Of a DNA stretch of 33,765 nt, positions 8,673-16,447 are shown one piece after another. A model generated the notes under the pieces. The model was not told the DNA's origin and searched no databases. It saw only the letters and a list, made by a program, of their open reading frames with translations. Each line of letters starts with the position of its first letter. The stretch's first letter is position 1. Origin of the DNA: Methanobacteriota archaeon. GTDB taxonomy: Archaea; Thermoplasmatota; Thermoplasmata; RBG-16-68-12. The stretch is taken from contig VBLT01000111.1 of assembly GCA_005878615.1 (NCBI GenBank), forward strand, positions 1 to 33,765, written 5' to 3'. Position numbers and translations under genes: made by a program.

Positions 8673-8708
8673 CCGGGTCCGAGAGGCGGCCCGGCAATCC
8701 CTGCTCAC

Positions 8709-9299
8709 TCAGTCCGGGTCCGGTCCCGTGAGGGGGACCATCGGCGGGCGTTTCCGAAAATACAGGACGAGGAGTGCCGTTCCCGTCGTGGGTAGTCCGA
8801 TTCCCCCGGCCAGGCCGGCCGCGTAGATTGGATTCTGATCGAGAAATGCGATCCTCATTGTGTACGAAACGTTCGAATGACTGAATGCAACGAGCCGCGC
8901 AATCCATCCGGGGAAACGGACCATGGATCGGTTGCAGTCCACATCCGCTCGGATGCCTGCGCGCTCTAGATTCGCTGCGAGTTGCTGGCTGAAAACCTGC
9001 TCCTGTTGGTCAGGGGGAAGGCGACGGTAGCTGGGATCGGCTTGAAGCTGGGACGAAGTCGCCGCCCTCACACCGATGAAAGCCTGCCACTCCTCCAAGG
9101 AGAAGAGATAGACAGAAACGTCGCAGCCGGGAGACCCGAGACGAGCTTCTACCGCGAGTCTTCCACCGCTCGAAACCTCGCGATCGGACCAGCCGGACGC
9201 GGTGGCATCGATCGCCTCCTCCTGGACGAGGACGAGTGGAAAGACGAGCGTCAGAACCAGGAGCAGGGAACCTGCAACGACCAGGGCGACTCGCAGCAT
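8709..9299 (-). CDS. Two-TM membrane protein with extracytoplasmic loop, unknown function
   Basis: Starting at ATG 9299 gives 196 residues (an in-frame TTG at 9368 would add 23 unconvincing residues). A TM helix at the extreme N terminus (MLRVALVVAGSLLLVLTLVF) is followed by an extracytoplasmic region of about 125 residues with two cysteines (GCDV, VDCN) and a Gln-rich helix. A second TM helix near the end (YAAGLAGGIGLPTTGTALLV) precedes a basic RKRP tail. The layout resembles small archaeal envelope proteins; no family was recognised. It converges with tfb, 36 bases apart. Confidence 0.65.
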   Translation of the reverse strand: MLRVALVVAGSLLLVLTLVFPLVLVQEEAIDATASGWSDREVSSGGRLAVEARLGSPGCDVSVYLFSLEEWQAFIGVRAATSSQLQADPSYRRLPPDQQEQVFSQQLAANLERAGIRADVDCNRSMVRFPGWIARLVAFSHSNVSYTMRIAFLDQNPIYAAGLAGGIGLPTTGTALLVLYFRKRPPMVPLTGPDPD

Positions 9300-9431
9300 G
9301 AGTCGGGAATCAAAGCGAGACGGATTCCGCCCGCTCTCAATTGACGGGGCCGGCGACGAGGACAACAATTCGGAACGGGCGGGATCGCTATTGAATCCCT
9401 CGGCCAGAGGTTCGGAGCCGCTCCCCGTAAG

Positions 9432-9439
9432 GTTTAAAG
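9432..9439 (+). promoter_or_regulatory. TATA box of the FKBP gene
   Basis: GTTTAAAG at 9432-9439 is the only AT-rich element before the FKBP frame. Its centre is 40 bases from the TTG start, so the leader would be about 14 nt. Confidence 0.55.
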
Positions 9440-9475
9440 TAGTGCGGCCCTTCAGAACGTGCTCGCGGTGAGTGG

Positions 9476-10345
9476 TTGGTCTCCGAGACGATCGAAAAGG
9501 GCGACATTGCTTGGCTCGAGTACGATGCCTGGACGATCAACCCGAACGGGACCCAGACTCTTTTCGACACGACCCATGACGAGGTCGCGAAGAAAGAAGG
9601 CAAGTTCGACGAGAAGAAGGTCTACATCGAGACGCCGGTCGTCGTCGGAAAGGGCCGGCTCTTCGAGGGCCTCGACGCCGCGCTCGTCGGCGCCAAGATC
9701 GGCGAGACGAAGGAGGTCGTCATCCCCGCGGACAAGGGGGCCGGGGCCCGCGATCCGCGGCTCGTCGAACTGCGGACCGAGCGAGAGTTCCTCCGTCAAG
9801 AGATCAACCCGGAAGTCGGGATGGAAGTTTCCATCAGCGGCAAGCACGGGATCGTAACGGCCGTCAGCGCGGGCCGCGTCCGGGTCGACTTCAACAACCC
9901 ACTCGCGGGGAAGACCCTCAAGTACGTTGTCAAGCCGACCCGCAAAGCCCTGACCCCGGAGGAGCGCGTCCGGGCCGTGATCGACATGGACTATGGCCTG
10001 GGCGACCAATTCAAGATCCATTTGAAGGACGGGAGCGCGGAGATTCAGGTTCCCGACGTCTGCAAGACGGACGAGAAGTGGTTCGTCTCCAAGTTCCGCG
10101 TGGTCGCGGACCTCCGGGAACTCACCGAGCTCAAGACGATTCGATTCCTCGAGGAATATGAAAAGAAGGAGGCCAAGGCGGAGCCTGCGACGTCGGTGAA
10201 GGCCGAAGCCCCCGCGACGGAGGAAAAACCCGCGGCCGCTTCCGAGACGAAGCCGAGGAGGAAGGCGACCGCGACGAAGGCGAAACCGAAGGCACCGAAG
10301 GCAGAGCCTCCGACGGAGCGGGAAAAGACCCCCGAGGAACTCTAG
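9476..10345 (+). CDS. Long FKBP-type peptidyl-prolyl isomerase with Lys/Ala/Pro-rich tail
   Basis: 289 residues. The FKBP core (GDIAWLEYDAW, TLFDTTHDE, VVGKGRLFEGLDAALVGAKIGET) surrounds an insert-in-flap region and is followed by LVELRTEREF and MEVSISGKHGIVTAVSAGRVRVDFNNPLAG, the hallmarks of archaeal long SlyD-like FKBPs that act as folding chaperones. The C terminus (about 230-289) is a low-complexity Lys/Ala/Pro/Glu tail. Translation must begin at TTG 9476: an in-frame stop lies at 9440-9442 and no ATG or GTG is available in between. It is presumably cytoplasmic. A tRNA gene with its own promoter follows. Confidence 0.9.
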   Translation: MVSETIEKGDIAWLEYDAWTINPNGTQTLFDTTHDEVAKKEGKFDEKKVYIETPVVVGKGRLFEGLDAALVGAKIGETKEVVIPADKGAGARDPRLVELRTEREFLRQEINPEVGMEVSISGKHGIVTAVSAGRVRVDFNNPLAGKTLKYVVKPTRKALTPEERVRAVIDMDYGLGDQFKIHLKDGSAEIQVPDVCKTDEKWFVSKFRVVADLRELTELKTIRFLEEYEKKEAKAEPATSVKAEAPATEEKPAAASETKPRRKATATKAKPKAPKAEPPTEREKTPEEL

Positions 10346-10390
10346 TCCTCGATGGGTTCCGAACAACCTTCGGGGTCGGACTCGCCGAAG

Positions 10391-10397
10391 CTTTAAT
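10391..10397 (+). promoter_or_regulatory. TATA box of tRNA-Arg
   Basis: CTTTAAT is centred about 29 bases before the first nucleotide of the tRNA, in a stretch between stop 10345 and the tRNA. Confidence 0.6.
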
Positions 10398-10422
10398 GGC
10401 CGACTTAACCCGTCGTCGCCGC

Positions 10423-10497
10423 GCTCGGGTCGCCTAGCACGGACAGGGCACCCGCCTCCTAAGCGGGTTATCTGGGGTTCAAATCCCCACCCGAGCG
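10423..10497 (+). tRNA. tRNA-Arg (anticodon CCT)
   Basis: A complete cloverleaf can be folded by eye. Acceptor GCTCGGG (10423-10429) pairs perfectly with CCCGAGC (10490-10496). The D stem is GCCT/GGGC, the anticodon stem CCCGC/GCGGG encloses loop CTCCTAA with anticodon CCT (10458-10460), the variable loop has 5 nt, and the T arm is TGGGG-TTCAAAT-CCCCA. The discriminator base is G10497. CCA is not encoded and must be added after transcription. No intron is present. It decodes AGG. Confidence 0.95.
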
Positions 10498-10533
10498 TCC
10501 CGTCGTCTATTCGTCGTCTCGACTGATGCTCAT

Positions 10534-11517
10534 TCAAAGAGGCTTGCGGGAACTTGTGGGCAACAGCTTTCGTGCCGCAGCGTTCGGGTCCAAACGCCGC
10601 GACGCCACGTCCTCGGCCATCCGCTCGAAGTCCTTGCCGAAGGCGGATCCGGCCTCCACCTGACGGGCGAGGAGGCGCTGCGCGTTCTCGAGGATCTCGA
10701 GTCGGGCGCGGGCGATCTCGCGCTGCTTCCGGAGCCCAGTCTCGTCCAAGAACGTGGCGTGTCTCATCAGGGCGTCGGCCAATTCGTCGATCCCGCGGCC
10801 CTCGATCGCTGCCGTCCGGATGATCGGCGGGGTCCAGCCGTCCCGCGCTTCGAGCTGAAACTTCAGATTCGCGACGAGGACGTCCGCGTTCCCGAGGTCG
10901 ACCTTGTTGACGACGTACACATCGCCGATCTCCAGGATCCCCGCCTTCATCGTCTGGACCGCGTCGCCGGTCATCGGCATCTCGACCACGACGGTCGAGT
11001 GGGCCCTCGTCGCGATCTCCACCTCGCTCTGGCCCGCGCCGACCGTCTCGACGAGCACGAGGTCCATTCCGAGCGCGTCCAAGACTCGGACCGCGTCGAA
11101 GGTCGCAAGGGCCAAGCCGCCCGCATGGCCCCGCGTCGCCATCGACCGGATGAAGACGCCCGGATCGACGCCGGTGTCGGCCATGCGGATGCGGTCGCCG
11201 AGGACTGCTCCGCCCGTGTAGGGCGACGTCGGATCGACCGCCACGACGCCGACTTTCTTCGCCCGGCCGCGAAGGGTCCGGACAAGGCGGTTGATGAGGG
11301 AACTCTTGCCGACGCCGGGCGGCCCGGTGAATCCGACGACGTGGGCCCGGCCTGTGTGCGGATGGATCCGGGCGAGGGCCTCGGTGGCCTCCGGCTCGTC
11401 GTCCTCGATCAGGGAGATGAGCTTCCCCGCCGCCCGCTTGTCGCCCTTCAGGAGGGAATCGACCAGGCCGGGGACCGGGTCCCGGGGACGCGCCGCGGTC
11501 CCCTTCCGGGCCGGCAC
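10534..11517 (-). CDS. meaB: MeaB/ArgK-type GTPase chaperone of a B12-dependent mutase
   Basis: 327 residues from GTG 11517. Walker A GPPGVGKS is at 65-72, followed by VGVVAVDPTSPYTGGAVLGDRIRM-type SIMIBI switch elements, the D/E-rich VETVGAGQSEVEI segment, and NKVD (around 207). These are diagnostic for the MeaB/MMAA family, which loads and protects adenosylcobalamin in methylmalonyl-CoA mutase relatives and gates release of damaged cofactor. The start lies 4 bases after the stop of the B12 subunit, making it the third gene of the mutase operon. The C-terminal dimerisation helices (LRKQREIARARLE) are present, so the protein is full length. Confidence 0.95.
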   Translation of the reverse strand: MPARKGTAARPRDPVPGLVDSLLKGDKRAAGKLISLIEDDEPEATEALARIHPHTGRAHVVGFTGPPGVGKSSLINRLVRTLRGRAKKVGVVAVDPTSPYTGGAVLGDRIRMADTGVDPGVFIRSMATRGHAGGLALATFDAVRVLDALGMDLVLVETVGAGQSEVEIATRAHSTVVVEMPMTGDAVQTMKAGILEIGDVYVVNKVDLGNADVLVANLKFQLEARDGWTPPIIRTAAIEGRGIDELADALMRHATFLDETGLRKQREIARARLEILENAQRLLARQVEAGSAFGKDFERMAEDVASRRLDPNAAARKLLPTSSRKPL

Positions 11518-11521
11518 CCGC

Positions 11522-11920
11522 TCACGCCCCTTTACCTGCGGTCTCGAAGAAGGCGACGATTTCGCGGAGCGGCGTACCGGGGCCGAACACGACCTTGATG
11601 CCGGCCTTCTTGAGCTTGGGAATGTCTTCCTCCGGAATGATCCCGCCGCCCGCGACGAGGATGTCGCCCGACTTCCGTTTCTTGAGGAGCTTCACGACCT
11701 CCGGGAAAAGGGTCATGTGCGCCCCGCTGAGGCACGACAGGCCGATCGCGTCGACGTCCTCCTGGATCGCGGCCTCGACGATGTCCTCCGGACTCTGCCG
11801 CAAGCCGGTGTAGATGACCTCCATGCCGGCGTCGCGCAACGCGCGGGCGACGACCTTGGCCCCGCGGTCGTGGCCGTCGAGTCCCGGTTTCGCAATCAGG
11901 ACGCGGATCTTCTTCGCGAT
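11522..11920 (-). CDS. Acyl-CoA mutase small (cobalamin-binding) subunit; apparent ATC start
   Basis: 132 residues if translation starts at ATC 11920. The reading frame carries [20 protein letters not shown], whose DGHDRG supplies the lower-axial His to cobalamin, then [19 protein letters not shown] and FGPGT: a complete B12-binding Rossmann domain that partners the large subunit. No ATG or GTG exists in frame between the upstream TGA (11932-11930) and TTG 11839, and starting at that TTG would delete DGHDRG. GAGGTGG (11931-11925) is a good Shine-Dalgarno 4 bases before ATC, giving the expected [14 protein letters not shown] terminus. The frame is the same as that of the large subunit, separated only by its stop codon. 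Confidence 0.85.
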   Translation of the reverse strand: MAKKIRVLIAKPGLDGHDRGAKVVARALRDAGMEVIYTGLRQSPEDIVEAAIQEDVDAIGLSCLSGAHMTLFPEVVKLLKKRKSGDILVAGGGIIPEEDIPKLKKAGIKVVFGPGTPLREIVAFFETAGKGA

Positions 11921-11929
11921 CGGACCACC

Positions 11930-13609
11930 TCAATACAGGAGCGGTTCCTCGTAAGCGCCGAAGACCTCGCGCATCACGTCGCAGATCTCGCCGAGCGTCG
12001 CCTTCGCCCGGACCGCGTCGAGGATGAACGGCATCGTGTTGTCGTCCGATTCGCACGCCTTCCGGAGGCGGTCGAGGGCGGCGGTGTGCTTCTTCGAGTC
12101 CCGCGTTCGGCGAATCTTGCTGAGCCGGGCCGTCTGGGCTTTGAGCGACGCCTCCGAGACCCGCAGGACCTCGAAATCCGGCTGTTCGTCCACGACGAAA
12201 TCGTTGACGCCGACGATCACCCGCTCGCGGTCCTCGATCTCCCGCTGGTATCGGTATGCGGAGTTCGCAATCTCCTGTTGGAAGAACCCTTTCCGGATCG
12301 CGGGGATGACGCCGCCGAGCCCCTGGATCCGGTCGAAGTACCGGTAGGCCTCTTCCTCGAGTTCGTCCGTGAGGGCCTCGAGGAAATACGAGCCGCCGAG
12401 GGGGTCGACCGTATTCGGGACGCCGCTCTCGTGGGCCAAGATCTGCTGCGTCCGGAGGGCGAGGCGCGCGGCCGCTTCGTTCGGGACCTGATACGCTTCG
12501 TCGTACGCGTTCGTATGAAGGGATTGAGCTCCCCCGAGGACGGCGGCGAGGGCCTGGACCGTCGTCCGGACGAGGTTGACCTCAGGTTGCTGGGCGGTCA
12601 AGCTGACGCCGGCGGTCTGCGCGTGGAACCGGAGGAGCCACGACCGCGGGTTCTTCGCGCCGAAGGTATCCCTCATCTCCCGCGCCCAGATCCGTCGGGC
12701 GGCGCGATACTTCGCGATCTCCTCGAACAGGTCGTTGTGGGCGTTGAAGAAGAACGAGAGGCGGTTTGCGAAGTCGTCGACTTTGAGACCGCGGTCGATA
12801 CCCCATCGCACATACTCCATGCCATTCGCCAACGTGAAGGCCAGTTCCTGTCCCGCGGTGGCGCCGGCCTCTCGGATGTGGTACCCGCTGATCGAGATCG
12901 TGTTCCACAGCGGCACCTCCTTCGCCCCGAACTCAAAAGTGTCGACGACGAGGCGCATCGACGGCTCCGGCGGGAAGATCCACTCCTTCTGGGCCTGATA
13001 TTCCTTGAGGATGTCGTTCTGGATCGTGCCCCGTAACGAGGAGAGGGGCGCCCCTTGGGCCTCCGCCGCGGCGAGGTACATCGCCCAGATCGCCGACGCG
13101 GGGCTGTTGATCGTCATCGACGTGCTCACCGCTCGCAGGTCGATCCCCGCGAAGAGGATCTTCATGTCCTCCAGCGACGAGACGGCGACCCCGCAGGTCC
13201 CGAACTCCCCCTTTGCTTCAGGGGCGTCCGTGTCGTAGCCGTACAGGGTCGGCATATCGAACGCGACGCTGAGCCCGGTCTCGCCGTGACTGCTGAGATA
13301 CTTGAACCGGCGGTTCGTGTCCTCCGCGCCGCCGAACCCCGCGAACATCCGCATCGTCCACAGGCGACCGCGGTACATCGTCGGATGGATGCCGCGGGTG
13401 TACGGGAACTCACCGGGCTTCCCGACCCGTTCCTCGTCCGTCTTGCCCGCGAGATCGAGGGGCGTGTACAACCGTTTCACGGGACGGCTCGACGTGGTGA
13501 GAAATTCCGCGCGACGTTCAGGGAGGGACTTCAGGGCCTCCCGGAGGGTCGTCTCCTCCCACCGTTTCAGCTCTTTGTCGAGGGCCTTCTGATCTTCGTC
13601 GGCCCGCAT
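11930..13609 (-). CDS. B12-dependent acyl-CoA mutase large subunit (isobutyryl-CoA-mutase-like specificity residues)
   Basis: 559 residues from ATG 13609. The TIM-barrel catalytic domain contains [71 protein letters not shown] (His244) and [14 protein letters not shown]. With this start the numbering matches Propionibacterium methylmalonyl-CoA mutase: Tyr89 is Phe89 and Arg207 is Gln207, while His244 is kept. Phe/Gln at these sites is the pattern described for isobutyryl-CoA mutases, so carbon-skeleton rearrangement of a non-dicarboxylic acyl-CoA is more likely than methylmalonyl-CoA. An in-frame TTG at 13630 is possible, but the TATA box at 13641-13648 is too close for it to be transcribed. 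The B12 subunit and MeaB follow at once. Confidence 0.93.
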   Translation of the reverse strand: MRADEDQKALDKELKRWEETTLREALKSLPERRAEFLTTSSRPVKRLYTPLDLAGKTDEERVGKPGEFPYTRGIHPTMYRGRLWTMRMFAGFGGAEDTNRRFKYLSSHGETGLSVAFDMPTLYGYDTDAPEAKGEFGTCGVAVSSLEDMKILFAGIDLRAVSTSMTINSPASAIWAMYLAAAEAQGAPLSSLRGTIQNDILKEYQAQKEWIFPPEPSMRLVVDTFEFGAKEVPLWNTISISGYHIREAGATAGQELAFTLANGMEYVRWGIDRGLKVDDFANRLSFFFNAHNDLFEEIAKYRAARRIWAREMRDTFGAKNPRSWLLRFHAQTAGVSLTAQQPEVNLVRTTVQALAAVLGGAQSLHTNAYDEAYQVPNEAAARLALRTQQILAHESGVPNTVDPLGGSYFLEALTDELEEEAYRYFDRIQGLGGVIPAIRKGFFQQEIANSAYRYQREIEDRERVIVGVNDFVVDEQPDFEVLRVSEASLKAQTARLSKIRRTRDSKKHTAALDRLRKACESDDNTMPFILDAVRAKATLGEICDVMREVFGAYEEPLLY

Positions 13610-13640
13610 GAACGCCTCGGAGGCTTTCAAACGCCCGCGC

Positions 13641-13648
13641 CTTATAAG
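13641..13648 (-). promoter_or_regulatory. TATA box of the acyl-CoA mutase operon
   Basis: CTTATAAG on the minus strand, centred 35 bases before ATG 13609. The implied TSS (about 13618) leaves a short leader of about 9 nt and argues against the upstream TTG start. Confidence 0.65.
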
Positions 13649-13670
13649 ATGGTTGCGCCGCAGGACTCGA

Positions 13671-14237
13671 TCATCCGGACTGGCTCGACTCGACGATCGT
13701 CTTCGCGAGGCCCTGGAAAGCCTGCTCGACGTTGTCGCCGGTCTTCGCGGACGTGTAGAGGACCGGGCATTCGTAGGAGCGGAGGATGTTCGCGGCGTCT
13801 TCCGGGTTCACTTCCCGCCGCGCGGTCAGGTCCGTCTTGTTGCCGAGGGCGTAGACGGGGATCGGGCCGACGGAGTCGCGGACTCCATCGATCCACTTCG
13901 ACATGTCGCGCAGGGAGGCCTGCCGGGTCATGTCGAAGACCGCGAGGACCCCCTTCGCGCCGTGGAAATAGGCTTCCTTGAACAGCTGGAGGAACGTTCG
14001 CTTGCCCATGATGTCGAGGATCATCATGTCGACCTGGACCGGCCGGCCTTGCATCGAGCCGAGCGCGACCGTCTTCTTGGAGACAACCGCACCGAGCGTC
14101 CGGATGTAGGTCTCGTCGAAAGCCCCGGATACGAACCGGTGGATGAGGCTCGTCTTGCCGACGCCCTCCTCGCCGACGAGGCAGATTTTGAACTTGAAGG
14201 TCTTCTGCTCGGGCTCCACGGACGGCTTCCGCATCAT
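13671..14237 (-). CDS. Ras/Rab-like small GTPase
   Basis: 188 residues from the tandem ATGs at 14237. The start could extend to TTG 14270, but an AT-rich TTGATAAC about 29 bases before 14237 favours the ATGs. Features: G1 GEEGVGKT (22-29), a G2 Thr in YIRTLGA, G3 written DIMGKRT where eukaryotic Rabs have DTAGQE, G4 NKTD, and G5 TSAK. There is no C-terminal prenylation cysteine (it ends VESSQSG) and no effector domain is fused. Archaeal Ras-superfamily GTPases of this type are thought to work in signalling or polarity; the partner here is unknown. It stands alone between two CoA-metabolism operons. Confidence 0.9.
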   Translation of the reverse strand: MMRKPSVEPEQKTFKFKICLVGEEGVGKTSLIHRFVSGAFDETYIRTLGAVVSKKTVALGSMQGRPVQVDMMILDIMGKRTFLQLFKEAYFHGAKGVLAVFDMTRQASLRDMSKWIDGVRDSVGPIPVYALGNKTDLTARREVNPEDAANILRSYECPVLYTSAKTGDNVEQAFQGLAKTIVESSQSG

Positions 14238-14292
14238 GGTACGCGCGGTACCCAGCCAGGGGGTTATCAAGCCAGCGGCCCGATTTTCAGTT

Positions 14293-14769
14293 TCAGGAAC
14301 GGACTGGCTCGAACCCTTCGATGTCGGTGACCGCGCCGACCCGATCGCCCCGCGCCTTGAGTTTCGCGCGGACGGCCAGGCCGACCCTCGCCTTGGCGGG
14401 AGGGACGAGGAGTCGATGGACCAATCCGCCTCGAATTCCTTCGAACGTCACGAGGGCCCAGACCTGGGGACGGGACAGCGGCGTACCCCGTCGATCCAGG
14501 TGAGCCATCGTGACCGCGGCGACGCGGCCCTCGGGCGGCACGTCCACGAATTCGCTCAGCTCCGCGAAGCAGTCCTCGCAAAAGAGCCGGGGCGGAAGGT
14601 AGTCGAGGTTGCAGGCGACGCAACGGGAGGCGAGCATCTTGCCGCCGTCCCGGAGGGCGACGAAAAACCGCTCCCCCGCGACGCCGGAGGTGTAGATGTA
14701 GTCCGCCTCCATGTTCCCCTCCCACTGGCGGAACCGGCGGGCGTCCGTGGTCCGGTCGAGGAACGTCAT
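14293..14769 (-). CDS. DUF35 zinc-ribbon/OB-fold protein (partner of thiolase-fold enzyme), copy B
   Basis: 158 residues. A rubredoxin-like zinc ribbon (CVAC and, 16 residues on, CEDC) precedes an OB fold (GRVAAVTMAHLDRR, WALVTFEGIRGGLVHRL, VRAKLKARG). DUF35 proteins bind acyl-CoA and form complexes with thiolase-superfamily enzymes: archaeal HMG-CoA synthase/thiolase assemblies and the ChsH2 partner of Ltp2 aldolases. Its ATG overlaps the TGA of the preceding DUF35 gene by four bases (ATGA), so translation is probably coupled. It is the last gene of the four-gene operon. Confidence 0.9.
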   Translation of the reverse strand: MTFLDRTTDARRFRQWEGNMEADYIYTSGVAGERFFVALRDGGKMLASRCVACNLDYLPPRLFCEDCFAELSEFVDVPPEGRVAAVTMAHLDRRGTPLSRPQVWALVTFEGIRGGLVHRLLVPPAKARVGLAVRAKLKARGDRVGAVTDIEGFEPVRS

Positions 14770-15287
14770 TTCGCATCCTCCTTCAGCGGCCCGAAGTGAC
14801 GGATGTCGAGGACGCTGCCGCGGCGTTCCTCCCAGGGCCTCCAGACGGCCTTGACGCGCATCCCGATCCGGATCTGCTCCTTCGTCATGTCGCCGAAGTA
14901 GTGCATCATCCCCATCTTCGGGGAGGCCCCATCGATGCTCACGACGCCGACGAGGATCGGATCCGGGATCCGTTTCGCGTCCGTGTCGAGGTAGGAGATC
15001 GAGAAGGTCTCAATCGTCCCGGTGTCCTGGATGAACGTCCATTCGTCGGTTGGGCGGAAGCAAGATTCGCAGAACATACGCGGCGGAAAGAGGATCCTCT
15101 TGCACGAGTGGCAAGTGCGCGCGATGAGCCGTCCGTTCTGCAGTTCCGCGAGGAACCGGGACATCGCCTCGCCGGCCGACCAAGCGTATTTCGCGTTCGG
15201 CCGGAACCGGGTCTGCGTCACCTTGCCTTCGTTCAGGTCCGCCGCGCTCAGCTCCACGCCGGGCCACTTCTTGATGCGTTCGCTCAT
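14766..15287 (-). CDS. DUF35 zinc-ribbon/OB-fold protein, copy A
   Basis: 173 residues, starting MSERIKKWPGVEL at ATG 15287, which overlaps the stop of the thiolase-like gene (ATGA). A helical N-terminal hook (AGEAMSRFLAELQNGRLI) leads into a zinc ribbon (CHSC, CESC) and an OB fold (GTIETFSISYLDTD, ILVGVVSIDGA, IGMRVKAVWRPWEE). It is longer than copy B mainly at the N terminus. It should dock on one of the two thiolase-fold proteins encoded directly upstream. Which thiolase pairs with which DUF35 cannot be read from the sequence. Confidence 0.92.
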   Translation of the reverse strand: MSERIKKWPGVELSAADLNEGKVTQTRFRPNAKYAWSAGEAMSRFLAELQNGRLIARTCHSCKRILFPPRMFCESCFRPTDEWTFIQDTGTIETFSISYLDTDAKRIPDPILVGVVSIDGASPKMGMMHYFGDMTKEQIRIGMRVKAVWRPWEERRGSVLDIRHFGPLKEDAK

Positions 15288-16447
15288 GACGACATCACCA
15301 CCACGGAGCCGTACTGCATGAGATCGCCCCAGGCCTGCGCGACGCCGGTGTGGACCTCGTGCGGGATCTGCCGCTTGCCGGCCTGGTTCGTGAGTTGCCA
15401 GAAGAGTTCCCCGATCTTCTGTCCCATCGTCGCGGCGATCGGGTTGCCGACGCCCATGAGGCCGCCGGAAGGGCAGACGGGCAGGTCCCCGTCTCGCTCC
15501 GTGACGCCCTCGCGGGTGAGGATCGGGGCCTCGCCCTTTCTCGCAAGGAGCAGGCCCTCCAGGTGATGGAGCTCCTTGTAGTCGAAGGGGTCGTACGGCT
15601 CCGCGAAGTCGATCTGCCTCCGCGGGTCCGAGATCTTGGCGCGCTTGTAGGCGGTCTGCGCGGCCCGGGCGACGTACTCCGGGAAATACAGGTCGCGGTC
15701 GGTCCACATCGTCGAGTCGATGCACCAACCAACACCGGACATCCAGGCGCGGTCCTTGATTTTCCGGCGGCGGATGAAATCCTCCGAGGCGAGGACGATC
15801 GCCGAAGCCCCGTCGCTGGGCGGGCTGATGTCGAGCCGTTGCACCGGCCACGCCATGACCTCGCTGTTCAGGACATCGTCGACGGTGATGTTCGGATCCG
15901 CCAGTTGCGCGCACGGATGCCCGACCGCGTTCCGCTTGTTCTTCACGGCGACGCGGGCGATGTCCTCCTTCTTCACCCCGTGGACATGCATGTAGCGGTT
16001 CATCTCCATCGCGAAGATCCAGATCAGATTGGGCCGCAACGGACGATCGAGGATCGGGTCCCAGATATGGGCGAAGACGCTCTGCGGGTGCGGCTGGCAG
16101 GAGGACATCTTCTCCTCGTTCACGACGAGGACCGCGTCCGCGAGGCCCGAAGCCACGTGCCACCAGCCCGCGATCGAACTGAAGACGCCGGTCCCGCCGC
16201 CGGTGAAGACGCGGGTGTACGGCTTCCGATAGCCGCCGCAGCCGTCGAGGAGGTATTCGCCTTTCATGTGGACGCCGTCGAACGCGTCCGGCGCGGTCCC
16301 GTTAACGACCATGTCGATGTCCGCCCGGGTGAGCCCCGCGGAGTCGAGGGCCATCTTGGTCGCCTCGAAGCACATCTCCTTGCCGGTCTCCTGGAGGCGC
16401 CGGCGGAACAGGGTCATCCCCGCGCCGATCACGCCGACCTTCCTCAT
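15284..16447 (-). CDS. Thiolase-fold protein 1, catalytic Cys and His absent (Ltp2-like aldolase candidate)
   Basis: 387 residues from ATG 16447 (MRKVGVIGAGMTLFRRR), the SCP2-type thiolase fold. The position of the nucleophilic Cys is occupied by Gly/Thr (RVFTGGGTGVFSS), and the usual GHP of the second active-site loop reads GNP in GGLMGVGNPIAAT, so normal thiolase chemistry is not expected. The loop that is HDCF in SCP2 thiolases reads YDPF (AEPYDPFDYKELHHLE), as in Ltp2/DitF-type retro-aldolases, which use tyrosines. ATGA overlaps with both neighbours show tight coupling. Alternatives are a non-catalytic scaffold or an unknown acyl-CoA carbon-carbon lyase. Confidence 0.88.
   Translation of the reverse strand: MRKVGVIGAGMTLFRRRLQETGKEMCFEATKMALDSAGLTRADIDMVVNGTAPDAFDGVHMKGEYLLDGCGGYRKPYTRVFTGGGTGVFSSIAGWWHVASGLADAVLVVNEEKMSSCQPHPQSVFAHIWDPILDRPLRPNLIWIFAMEMNRYMHVHGVKKEDIARVAVKNKRNAVGHPCAQLADPNITVDDVLNSEVMAWPVQRLDISPPSDGASAIVLASEDFIRRRKIKDRAWMSGVGWCIDSTMWTDRDLYFPEYVARAAQTAYKRAKISDPRRQIDFAEPYDPFDYKELHHLEGLLLARKGEAPILTREGVTERDGDLPVCPSGGLMGVGNPIAATMGQKIGELFWQLTNQAGKRQIPHEVHTGVAQAWGDLMQYGSVVVMSS

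Noticed and set aside
11291-13036. A 581-codon plus-strand frame opposite the mutase genes
   Set aside because: Antisense shadow of the conserved mutase operon; low-complexity Arg/Asp/Leu composition and no recognisable domain.
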